A DNA stretch of 13,276 bases, from positions 1 through 13,276 of the forward strand of contig CAITLX010000866.1 of NCBI GenBank assembly GCA_903893335.1, in the 5' to 3' direction. The number at the start of each line of letters is the position of its first letter. Position 1 is the stretch's first letter. This document shows positions 1-8,325 of this stretch, piece after piece. The notes below the pieces were generated by a model that was not told the DNA's origin, ran no database searches, and saw only the letters and a list, made by a program, of their open reading frames with translations. Made by a program: the position numbers and the translations under genes. Source of the stretch: an uncultured delta proteobacterium (GTDB lineage Bacteria; Myxococcota_A; Polyangia; Polyangiales; Polyangiaceae).

Positions 1-1053
1 CGTGAGCAGCAGGCGGTGCACCAGCGTGAGCCACCCGCGACCGGCCACGCGCCGCGGCTCGGGCCAGCGGTCGGGGTCGGCCTCGTGCAGGTACTCGACG
101 GCGAACGACTCGTGATCGAACGTGTAGCCGAGCTTGCGCGGCACGAGCGCGAGCCAGCGCACGGGATCGCGCCGGATGGCCTCGATCGCGGCGTCGCGCC
201 AGCAGCTGTCCTGCTGCACCTGCCCGGTCACCACGGGGCAACCGTCGGTGGCGCGCAGCGTCTCGAAGCGGCCGGTGGCGCGCGGCAGCGCGCCGATGGC
301 GAGGTTCCAGCCTCCGTTGGTCGAGACGAAGGCGCAGCGGTCCATCACGCGGCAGTTGCGCAGCGTCCAGGGCGCGACGACGGCGACGACGACCGCCGTG
401 ACGAGCGCGCCCCCCGCGAGCGCGCGCGCGACCCACCGCCGGGGCGGCCCCTCGCGGCGAAGCCACGCGAGCCAGGGCGCGTGCGCGAGGAACGTCGGGC
501 GCACGAGCGTGCCGAGCCCCATCGCGACGCCGCCGAGCACCAGCCCGCGCAGCCCCGCGGGGCGCTCGCGCACCACCAGCCAAGCGGCCACGAGCAACAG
601 CAGCGCGGCGAGTGGCTCGGTCATCACGAGCGCCGCGTACACGATGAGCCCCGGGTCGGCGGCGGCCAGCGCGCCTGCCAGCCGCGCGCGCCACGGCGAC
701 GCGGCGTGCCGCGCGAGGCCGAACACCGCGACCGGGATCGCCGCGCCGATGACCGCGCTCGCGACCGTCGCCACGTGCGGGCCCGCGCCGAAGACGCGGT
801 AGACGCCCGCGAGCAGCCCGCTGTAGCCGACGGGCCAGTGGCACCAGGGGTGCCAGCGCGCGACGCCGTCGGAGTAGCCCAGGCCAGCGGCGATGCGGCG
901 CGCGCCGAAATCGTAGTAGTGCCCGTCCCACACGGGCTCGCGCGGCCACGCGAGCGCGACGTAGAGGCGCGGCGCGAGCGCGAGCACGAACAGCCACGCG
1001 GCGAAGAGCGCGTCGGTCCTGCCGCTCGACCTCGGCTCGGCCACAGCGCTCAT
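1..1053 (-). CDS. ArnT/PMT-like GT-C membrane glycosyltransferase, partial (3' end outside window)
   Basis: This reading frame stays open from ATG at 1053-1051 to the window edge, giving 351 residues without a stop. An AAGGGGG Shine-Dalgarno-like run lies about 7 nt before the ATG. After a short polar N-terminus comes a first membrane helix (about residues 14-36), then a loop with WDGHYYDFGARRIAAGLGYS (42-61), which holds the acidic residue expected in the first extracytoplasmic loop of GT-C enzymes. HWPVGYSGLLAGVYRVFG (72-89) follows, then TEPLAALLLL (145-154), VRPTFLAHAPWL (184-195), a helix ending in APWTLRN (227-233) and STNGGWNLAIGA (244-255). The PW-x-x-RN plus STNGG-x-NL arrangement is typical of ArnT-like/PMT_2 transferases, which move a sugar from a polyprenyl-phosphate donor to an acceptor outside the cytoplasmic membrane. 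Donor and acceptor cannot be told from this fragment. It is divergent from grpE. The family call is firm and the specificity is unknown. Confidence 0.85.
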   Translation of the reverse strand, partial: MSAVAEPRSSGRTDALFAAWLFVLALAPRLYVALAWPREPVWDGHYYDFGARRIAAGLGYSDGVARWHPWCHWPVGYSGLLAGVYRVFGAGPHVATVASAVIGAAIPVAVFGLARHAASPWRARLAGALAAADPGLIVYAALVMTEPLAALLLLVAAWLVVRERPAGLRGLVLGGVAMGLGTLVRPTFLAHAPWLAWLRREGPPRRWVARALAGGALVTAVVVAVVAPWTLRNCRVMDRCAFVSTNGGWNLAIGALPRATGRFETLRATDGCPVVTGQVQQDSCWRDAAIEAIRRDPVRWLALVPRKLGYTFDHESFAVEYLHEADPDRWPEPRRVAGRGWLTLVHRLLLT

Positions 1054-1292
1054 CGGGCAGCCCCCTTCGCGGCGCGGCAGACGCGTGGCGCGCGGGCCCG
1101 CTCGACGCGCTCGAGGAGCCGGCGCCTTGCGCCGACCGCGGGGCCGGTCTCTGGGTTCGCGCGCTGCATCGCCTGGGACGGCGGCGGATGCTGCTCGATT
1201 CGGCGGCGCCGCGCAAAGGGCACCCCCGTCGGGCGTCGAGGTTCCCGAGATTGCGCGTTTGTGGCGGGATGGTTAAGGTGCGCCCCGCACCG
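1054..1292. other. Divergent intergenic region between the glycosyltransferase and grpE
   Basis: This 239-bp region holds the promoters of two divergent genes. On the + strand near grpE there is a sigma-70-like promoter at 1251-1279, listed separately. A 6-bp stem with a CTT triloop (CGGCGC-CTT-GCGCCG, 1120-1134) is visible; it is too short and GC-biased to name. No CIRCE element (TTAGCACTC-N9-GAGTGCTAA) is present, so HrcA control is not supported here. No convincing small gene or RNA was recognised. Confidence 0.5.
1251..1279 (+). promoter_or_regulatory. Putative sigma-70-type promoter of grpE
   Basis: TTGCGC (1251-1256) and TAAGGT (1274-1279) are separated by exactly 17 bp, the standard spacing for housekeeping sigma factors. 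The -10 box ends 13 nt before the chosen grpE ATG (1293), so the predicted transcript would begin only about 6-8 nt before the start codon. The -35 matches the consensus at TTG and the fifth base; the -10 matches at TA and the final T. No heat-shock sigma-32-like CCCCAT -10 was seen. This is inferred from sequence alone. Confidence 0.45.
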
Positions 1293-1943
1293 ATGAGCCA
1301 AGACGCCGACGACGCGGTCACGACCGATCCCGAGACGCCCGCGGAGGCTCCGGCGACGCCCGTCGCCGCCTCCGAGGCCCCGAAATCGGCGTCCGAGCCG
1401 CCGGAGCCCGCGCCCGAGCCGGCGGCTGCCGACCCGGTCGAGGAGCTTCGCGCCGAGCGCGCCAAGCTGCGCGATCAGCTGCTGCGCACCGCAGCCGATT
1501 ACGACAACTTCCGCAAGCGCGCGAAGCGCGAGGTCGAGGACGCCTACCGCCGCGGCCGCGAGGAGACCGTGCGCGAGCTGCTGCCGGTCTTCGACAACCT
1601 CGAGCGCGCCGCCCAGCACGCCGACCAGGCCACCGAGGTGAAGTCGGTCTCCGAGGGCGTGCGCATGGTGCTGCGCCAGTTCATCGACACGCTCGCGAAG
1701 GCTGGCATCCAGCGCGTCGCCACGGTCGGCCACCCGTTCGACCCGACGCACCACGAGGCCATCCAGCAGATCGAGTCGGCCGACCACCCCGCGGGCACCG
1801 TCGTCGCAGAGGTGCAGCCTGGCTACGCGCTCGGCGACCGCCTGGTGCGCGCCGCGCTCGTCGTCGTCGCCAAGCCGGGGTCGCCGAAGCCCGAGGCCGA
1901 GGCCGCGCCGGCGTCGACGACGTCCGAGAGCGACGCCAACTGA
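1293..1943 (+). CDS. grpE: GrpE, nucleotide exchange factor of DnaK
   Basis: GrpE releases ADP from DnaK and so resets the Hsp70 cycle in the cytoplasm. The protein is 216 residues. Residues 1-48 are a Pro/Ala/Glu-rich, probably disordered tail. Residues 49-92 form the long dimerisation helix, including LLRTAADYDNFRKRAKRE (63-80). ELLPVFDNLERA (95-106) starts the four-helix-bundle part. The C-terminal beta domain contains GHPFDPTHHEAI (146-157) and the family signature VVAEVQPGYALGDRLVRAAL (170-189). A second low-complexity tail follows (196-216). ATG 1293 was chosen over in-frame ATGs at 1188 and 1269 because it gives the usual acidic N-terminus, places a promoter just upstream, and avoids a basic stretch unlike GrpE. 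AAGGTG (1275-1280) could serve as a weak ribosome-binding site. dnaK follows 55 bp downstream, the classic partner arrangement. Confidence 0.96.
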   Translation: MSQDADDAVTTDPETPAEAPATPVAASEAPKSASEPPEPAPEPAAADPVEELRAERAKLRDQLLRTAADYDNFRKRAKREVEDAYRRGREETVRELLPVFDNLERAAQHADQATEVKSVSEGVRMVLRQFIDTLAKAGIQRVATVGHPFDPTHHEAIQQIESADHPAGTVVAEVQPGYALGDRLVRAALVVVAKPGSPKPEAEAAPASTTSESDAN

Positions 1944-1958
1944 CCCACCCGGGGGGTG

Positions 1959-1985
1959 CCCAGCCCCGACGGCTGGGGCTATGCT
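1959..1985 (+). promoter_or_regulatory. Stem-loop and -10-like hexamer between grpE and dnaK
   Basis: A perfect 7-bp inverted repeat, CCCAGCC (1959-1965) and GGCTGGG (1971-1977), encloses a 5-nt loop. No T-run follows, so it is not a canonical intrinsic terminator. Three bases later, TATGCT (1980-1985) matches a -10 box and ends 13 nt before the dnaK ATG. No good -35 lies 16-18 bp upstream of it. Possible roles are an attenuating or mRNA-processing hairpin that sets the grpE:dnaK ratio, or part of an independent dnaK promoter. The structure is visible; the role is a guess. Confidence 0.4.
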
Positions 1986-1998
1986 CGGAGCCCACGCG

Positions 1999-3861
<1,863 letters not shown>

Positions 3862-3888
3862 GGCTCGCGCGGAGCGAGAGGGCGAGGC

Positions 3889-6231
3889 TTGAGGCGCTCC
3901 ACGCCCATCGCGGTGGCGCTCGCGGCGGCCGCGATCGCCGCGGGCGTCCTGCTCGCCACCGCGGCGCGACGCGCCGAGCGCTCTCGGAGCGCCGAGCTGA
4001 CGCTCGCCACCGGGCCCGCCCTGTTCGTCGTCGGGCCGCAGGCGAGCGGCCAGCCCGCGCTGCGCGAGGTGCGCGCGGCGTCGGGCGGCGCGAGGCTCGC
4101 GTCGATCGCGCTCGGCCTCCGCATCGACGGCGGCGACCAGGCGCTCGAGATCGCCGCGCCCGAGCGGCGCGCGGCGGGCGCCTACCGCGCCGTGGCGCGC
4201 GCGCGCGTCGTCGGGGTCGGCACCCCGGACGGCGCCGCGATCACCTGGCGCGCGGGCGCGGCGCCTGGCTCGCTCTGGATCGGGGCCGCGCCCGACGCAG
4301 CCTCGGCGAGCGTCTCGCTGACGCTCTCGTTCGCGCTCGCGCGCGGTCGCGCGCTCGTGCCGGGCGCGGGGCTCGTCGAGGGGGAGATCGCGCGCGAGGG
4401 CACGACGGTGATCGTGCTCGACGAAGGCCCCGCGCTCGCGATCGTCGCGGCGCACGGCGCGCTCGTCGTCGAGCCGCACCCGGGCGCCTCGGGGCTGCAC
4501 GAGCTGCGCGTCGTGTCACCCGCCGAGCGCGGCGCGGGGGAGCTGGGGCTGGTCGTCGGCGCCACCGTCCGCGAGGCCCTCGCGGGGGCCGCGTCTCTGC
4601 GCGGCGAGCCGACGCGCGAGGTGCGCGGGCGCGTGACGTCGGGCAGCGCGCGCGACGTCGAGGTGTGGGGCGTGGACGCCGAGGGGAGGCCCTGGAGCTT
4701 CGCTCGCCCGGCCGACGACGGCGCGTTCGTGGCCGTCGCGCCGCCGCGGCGCCTCTCGTGGTTCGGCACGCTCGCCGGGCTGCGCGCGACGCCGGTCGCA
4801 TCCGACGCCGAGGGCGCGCCGCTCGAGCTCCCGCTCGCGCCCGGCGGGCAGGTCGTCGTGCAGGTGCGCGACGCCGACAGCGGCGAGCCGCTCACCGCGC
4901 GCGTGCTCCTCTCCGGCGTCGCTCCCACCGCGAGCCCCAACCTCGGCCCCGATTTCCGCGCGTCGGGCGCCGGCCCGCTCGCCGATCTCGCGCGCGGCGA
5001 GGCCACCTTCCCGCTGCCGTCGGGGCGCTACGTGGTGCGCGCCACGCGCGGGCTCGAGTGGACGATGGCCGAGGCGAGCCTCGACGTCGGCCCCGGCACG
5101 ATCGCTCGGGCCACGCTCGGGCTGCGCCACGTCGTCGACGCGCGCGGGCTGGTCGGCTGCGATTTCCACGTCCACGCGCGTCCGAGCTTCGACGCGCCCG
5201 TCGAGGCCGAGGACCGCGTGCTCTCGCTCGTCGCCGCGGGCGTCGATTTCGCCGTCCCGTCCGAGCACAACCTCGTCGGCAGCTACGCCGACGCGCTCGC
5301 CGCGACGTCGCTCGAGGGCAAGCTCGGCTGGGTTCCGGGCGTCGAGATCACGACGTTCGACCCGCCGCGCGGGCATTTCAACGTGTTCCCCTTCACCGAC
5401 GACGAGGCGCCGCCCTACCGGCGCAAGCCCCTCGCCGAGGTCTTCGCGCGCGCGCGCGCCGGCGACCCGACGCGCGTCTTGCAGGTCAACCACCCGCGCC
5501 TCGGCAAGATCGGCTACTTCGCCCTCGCCGGGCTCGACCCGCGCACCGGCGTCGCGCGCCGCGGCGCGTTCCGCGCCGATTTCGACGCGGTCGAGGTCTT
5601 CTCCGGCGTAGACGCGCAGGACCAGGCGCAGATCGACGCCATGCTCGAGGAGTGGCTCGCGTCGCTCGCGCGCGGGCGGCGCTGGGTGGGCACGGCCGAC
5701 TCCGACAGCCACCGCGTGCAGTTCCAGTGGGCCGGCTACCCGCGCACCTACGTCGAGCTTCCCCCAGCCGCTGCGGGCGACGAGGGTGGAGCCATCGACG
5801 CGACCGCGCTGGTCGCCGCGCTCAAGCAGGGGCACGCGTCGGGCACGAGCGGGCCGGTCGTCGAGGCCTCGATCGGGGCCGCGCACCCCGGCGACACCGT
5901 CCGCGTCGCGGGCGATCGCGTCTCGGTCGCCGTGCGCGTGCGCGCCGCCCCCTGGGTCGACGTGCGCTCGGTCGAGCTGCACCTCGGCCCGGGGGCGCCC
6001 GCCGCGCGCGTCGCCGTCGAGGCGCGCCCCGCGGCGCTCGGAGCGCCCGGCACGCTCGACGAGGCGCGCCGCAGCACCGTGCGCTTCGAGGGCACGCTCG
6101 ACGCAGAGCTTCCGCGCGGCGCCCGGCTCGCGGTCGTGGTCGTGCGCGGCGAGCGCCGCCTCGACGACGTGCTGCCGGGCATGCCCTTGCAGCCCTTCGC
6201 GTTCACCAACCCGATCTGGATCGAGCGCTGA
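3889..6231 (+). CDS. Exported CehA/McbA-type PHP-domain metallohydrolase
   Basis: This 780-residue protein starts at a TTG. The choice rests on an immediate signal peptide or membrane anchor (MRRSTP, then a hydrophobic Ala/Val/Leu run to about residue 26) and a GAGAGG run about 7 nt upstream. Residues 30-310 are Ala/Gly-rich and unassigned. Residues about 318-415 look like a beta-sandwich, carboxypeptidase-regulatory-like domain. The PHP domain follows with metal-ligand motifs in order: DFHVH (425-429), SEHN (458-461), GVEITT (484-489), NHPR (534-537), DAVEVFSG (566-573) and GTADSDSH (601-608). A C-terminal beta-rich region ends the protein. CehA/McbA proteins are PHP metallohydrolases named for carbaryl hydrolysis; most members have unknown substrates, so a phospho- or carboxylic ester is only a guess. 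It lies 27 bp behind dnaK and may be co-transcribed with it. It is convergent with purS. Confidence 0.86.
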   Translation: MRRSTPIAVALAAAAIAAGVLLATAARRAERSRSAELTLATGPALFVVGPQASGQPALREVRAASGGARLASIALGLRIDGGDQALEIAAPERRAAGAYRAVARARVVGVGTPDGAAITWRAGAAPGSLWIGAAPDAASASVSLTLSFALARGRALVPGAGLVEGEIAREGTTVIVLDEGPALAIVAAHGALVVEPHPGASGLHELRVVSPAERGAGELGLVVGATVREALAGAASLRGEPTREVRGRVTSGSARDVEVWGVDAEGRPWSFARPADDGAFVAVAPPRRLSWFGTLAGLRATPVASDAEGAPLELPLAPGGQVVVQVRDADSGEPLTARVLLSGVAPTASPNLGPDFRASGAGPLADLARGEATFPLPSGRYVVRATRGLEWTMAEASLDVGPGTIARATLGLRHVVDARGLVGCDFHVHARPSFDAPVEAEDRVLSLVAAGVDFAVPSEHNLVGSYADALAATSLEGKLGWVPGVEITTFDPPRGHFNVFPFTDDEAPPYRRKPLAEVFARARAGDPTRVLQVNHPRLGKIGYFALAGLDPRTGVARRGAFRADFDAVEVFSGVDAQDQAQIDAMLEEWLASLARGRRWVGTADSDSHRVQFQWAGYPRTYVELPPAAAGDEGGAIDATALVAALKQGHASGTSGPVVEASIGAAHPGDTVRVAGDRVSVAVRVRAAPWVDVRSVELHLGPGAPAARVAVEARPAALGAPGTLDEARRSTVRFEGTLDAELPRGARLAVVVVRGERRLDDVLPGMPLQPFAFTNPIWIER

Positions 6232-6273
6232 GCGAGGGGGGCTTCCGCCAGCTCACGATCTCGTCGACCGCGC

Positions 6274-6519
6274 TCAGCCGGCGACGATCTCGTAGTCCTC
6301 GATGACGGGGTTCGCGAGCATCTCGTCGGCCATCTTGCGCAGCCTCGCGTCGAGCTCGGGGCCAGGCTTCGCGCCGGGGCCGAGGTCGATCTCGATGAGC
6401 TTGCCCACCCGGACGCTCTTGACGCCCTCGAAGCCGAGCGAGCCGAGCGCGCGGCGCACGGCGTCCCCCTGCGGGTCGAGCACCTCGCCCTTGAGCCTGA
6501 CGTACACGGTCGCTTTCAT
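6274..6519 (-). CDS. purS: PurS, small subunit of FGAM synthase
   Basis: PurS bridges PurL and PurQ in the three-part phosphoribosylformylglycinamidine synthase, the fourth step of de novo purine synthesis. The 81-residue length is normal for the family. It begins MKATVYVRLKGEVLDPQGDA (1-20), continues with SLGFEGVKSVRVGKLIEIDL (27-46), and ends in a helix and strand containing LANPVIEDYEI (68-78), all PurS hallmarks. Its ATG (6519-6517) overlaps the purC stop as ATGA, which suggests translational coupling. purQ and purL usually follow purS; here the next gene is a convergent metallohydrolase 42 bp away, so those partners must be encoded elsewhere. No clear terminator is visible in that gap. 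Confidence 0.95.
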   Translation of the reverse strand: MKATVYVRLKGEVLDPQGDAVRRALGSLGFEGVKSVRVGKLIEIDLGPGAKPGPELDARLRKMADEMLANPVIEDYEIVAG

Positions 6520-7484
6520 CGAATGCCCAGGTTCTTTCGCATGCGGGCGTGAGGGTCGCCCGACACGGGGACGAACGGCTCGCCGGTGATGGTCTCGTAC
6601 GCCTCGACGTAGCGGCGCGACGCCTCGACGCGCACGTCGTCGGGGATCGGCGGGATCGGGCCGTCCCCCTTGAAGCCCTGCGCGGCGAGCCAGCGCCGGA
6701 CGTACTCCTTGTCGAAGCTCTCGGGCTCCTCGCCCTTCGCGAAGCGCTCGGCGTACGAGCTCGCGAACCAGAACCGCGACGAGTCGGGGGTGTGGATCTC
6801 GTCGATGACGACGATGCCGCCGTCGGGGGCGCGGCCGAACTCGTACTTGGTGTCGACGAGGATGAGCCCGCGCGCCGCGCAGTGCTCGACGCCCGCGGCG
6901 AACAGCCGCATGGCCATGTCGGCGGCCGTGTCGAAATCGGCGGGCGTGATGTGACCCTGCGCGAGGATCTCGGCGCGCGAGGCGGACACGTCGTGACCCC
7001 CCTTGTCGGCCTTGGTGCTCGGCGTGAGGATCGGGTGCGGCAGGCGCTCGTTCTTGCGCAGGCCGTCGGGCAAGGGGTTGCCGCAGAAGACGCGCTCGCC
7101 GGCGGCGTAGTGCGTCCAGACGCTCGTCGAGGTGACGCCCGTGACGTACGCGCGCACGACCATCTCGACGGGGAGCGGCTCGCACTCGACGCCGACGAGC
7201 ACGTTCGGGTCGGGGACCTCGAGGACGTGGTTGCGCGCGATGCTCGCGGTGTGGCGGAACCACCACGCGGCGAGCTGGTTCAGCATCTGCCCCTTGTAGG
7301 GGAGCGTGCCGAGCACGCGGTCGAACGCGCTGATGCGGTCGGTGACGACGATGTACCGCCGCCCGTCGCGCGTGGAGTAGTTGTCGCGGACCTTCCCCTC
7401 GTACTTCTCGCCGAGTTCGTCGAAGGAAGTGGCGTCCAGCGTGTGCGCGAGGGCCGCGCGAAGATCGGCTTCGGGGACGGGCAT
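6516..7484 (-). CDS. purC: PurC, SAICAR synthetase
   Basis: PurC joins aspartate to CAIR using ATP to give SAICAR in purine synthesis. The protein is 322 residues, the longer form of the family (E. coli PurC is about 237). Visible motifs are KYEGKVRDNY (27-36, nucleotide-binding N-terminus), TDRISAFD (48-55), LPVEMVVRAYVTG (104-116, first family signature, followed by Val where many have Ser), TSVWTHYAAG (120-129), LTPSTKADKGGHD (153-165), the second signature LILVDTKYEFG (207-217), and IDEIHTPDSSRFW (227-239). The ATG at 7484 is preceded by a promoter whose -10 box ends only 11 nt upstream, and no Shine-Dalgarno sequence is visible. The last four bases overlap purS. The assignment is secure. 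Confidence 0.98.
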   Translation of the reverse strand: MPVPEADLRAALAHTLDATSFDELGEKYEGKVRDNYSTRDGRRYIVVTDRISAFDRVLGTLPYKGQMLNQLAAWWFRHTASIARNHVLEVPDPNVLVGVECEPLPVEMVVRAYVTGVTSTSVWTHYAAGERVFCGNPLPDGLRKNERLPHPILTPSTKADKGGHDVSASRAEILAQGHITPADFDTAADMAMRLFAAGVEHCAARGLILVDTKYEFGRAPDGGIVVIDEIHTPDSSRFWFASSYAERFAKGEEPESFDKEYVRRWLAAQGFKGDGPIPPIPDDVRVEASRRYVEAYETITGEPFVPVSGDPHARMRKNLGIR

Positions 7485-7495
7485 GACGGGCGCGG

Positions 7496-7524
7496 ACGCT
7501 AGTGTCGGCGGGCGCCGGAGGCAA
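7496..7524 (-). promoter_or_regulatory. Putative sigma-70-type promoter of purC-purS
   Basis: Read on the minus strand, TTGCCT (7524-7519) and TAGCGT (7501-7496) are separated by 17 bp. The -10 box ends 11 nt before the purC ATG (7484), so transcription would start about 4-5 nt before it, giving an almost leaderless mRNA. The absence of a Shine-Dalgarno sequence agrees with this. No purine riboswitch fits in such a short leader. The hexamers are seen; activity is inferred. Confidence 0.5.
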
Positions 7525-7545
7525 CCCGGGACGGCCGCGGGGGCC

Positions 7546-8325
7546 TCACGCCCGCTGGCTGCTCACGCTCACGACCTCGCCGGTCATGTACGTCGCGTAG
7601 TCGCTGGCCAGCATGACGATGACGTTGGCGATCTCCCAGGGCTCGGCGGCGCGGCCGAACGCCTCGCGCGTGGTCAGCTCCTCGAGCAGCCCCGGGGGCG
7701 TCACCTTCGAGAGGAAGGCGTGCATCGCGAGGCTCGGCGCGACGGCGTTGACCCGCACGCCCGAGGGCGCGGCCTCGATCGCCGCGCACCGCGTGAGCGC
7801 CATGACGCCCGCCTTGGCCGCCGCGTAGTGCGCCTGGCCCGCCTGCGCGCGCCACCCGAGCACCGAGGCGTTGTTGACGATGACCCCCGCGCCGCGCGGC
7901 ACCATGTGCCGCAGCGCCGCGCGCATGCAGCGGAAGGTGCCCGTGAGCGTGACGTCGAGCACCTTCGACCACTGCTCGTCGGTCATGTCGACGAGGTTGG
8001 CCGTGCCGCCGAGCCCCGCGTTGTTGACCATGACGTCGATGTGTCCGAGCTCGCGCTCGGCCATCGCGAACAGGCGCTCGACGTCGGCCTCGCGCGTGAC
8101 GTCGCACACGACCGCGTGCGGGCGCGCGCCGGCGATGGGCGTCAGCCGGTCGGCGGCCTCGCCGATGCGCCGCTCGTGCGCGTCGCTGATGAGCACGGTG
8201 GCGCCCTCCTCGATCGCGCGCTTGGCCACGGCGAACCCGATGCCGGTGCCCGCGGCGGCGGTGACGACGACGGTCTTGCCGGCGAGCAGCGCGTGCGCCG
8301 CCGGGTACGGAGGAGCGACTCTCAT
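7546..8325 (-). CDS. ipdF: IpdF-like short-chain dehydrogenase (steroid C/D-ring catabolism type)
   Basis: This is a 259-residue classical SDR. The cofactor loop is TAAAGTGIG (22-30) with SDAHERR (47-53) after the second strand. NNAG is at 101-104, the catalytic Ser in NNASVLGWRAQ at 154, and YAAAK at 167-171. The C-terminus contains EAFGRAAEPWE (221-231) and ends TGEVVSVSSQRA (248-259). The TAAAGTGIG loop, the HERR segment, VLGWRAQ and the VVSVSSQ end closely match, from memory, mycobacterial Rv3559c (IpdF). IpdF oxidises the 5-hydroxyl of 5OH-HIP-CoA during breakdown of the last two steroid rings. Rv3559c also sits next to fadE30, and here the upstream neighbour is FadE30-like, with the ATG overlapping its stop as ATGA. 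The SDR family is certain. The steroid substrate is inferred from resemblance and context. Confidence 0.8.
   Translation of the reverse strand: MRVAPPYPAAHALLAGKTVVVTAAAGTGIGFAVAKRAIEEGATVLISDAHERRIGEAADRLTPIAGARPHAVVCDVTREADVERLFAMAERELGHIDVMVNNAGLGGTANLVDMTDEQWSKVLDVTLTGTFRCMRAALRHMVPRGAGVIVNNASVLGWRAQAGQAHYAAAKAGVMALTRCAAIEAAPSGVRVNAVAPSLAMHAFLSKVTPPGLLEELTTREAFGRAAEPWEIANVIVMLASDYATYMTGEVVSVSSQRA

Noticed and set aside
1120..1134. Small hairpin CGGCGC-CTT-GCGCCG in the divergent region
   Set aside because: A 6-bp GC stem is expected by chance in this composition, and it has no T-run or link to a start codon.
1188..1292. Upstream ATG starts (1188 and 1269) for grpE
   Set aside because: They would add a basic stretch unlike GrpE, and the predicted -10 and transcription start lie downstream of both.
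16..1296. A 426-codon + strand frame at the left edge
   Set aside because: It is an Arg/Ala/His-rich shadow; the minus-strand frame of the same DNA encodes a clear GT-C transferase with membrane helices and family motifs.
1054..1998. CIRCE operator expected near a chaperone operon
   Set aside because: No TTAGCACTC/GAGTGCTAA-like inverted repeat was found upstream of grpE or dnaK.
6232..6273. A bidirectional terminator between the metallohydrolase and purS
   Set aside because: The 42-bp convergent gap contains no convincing stem with a T-run on either strand.
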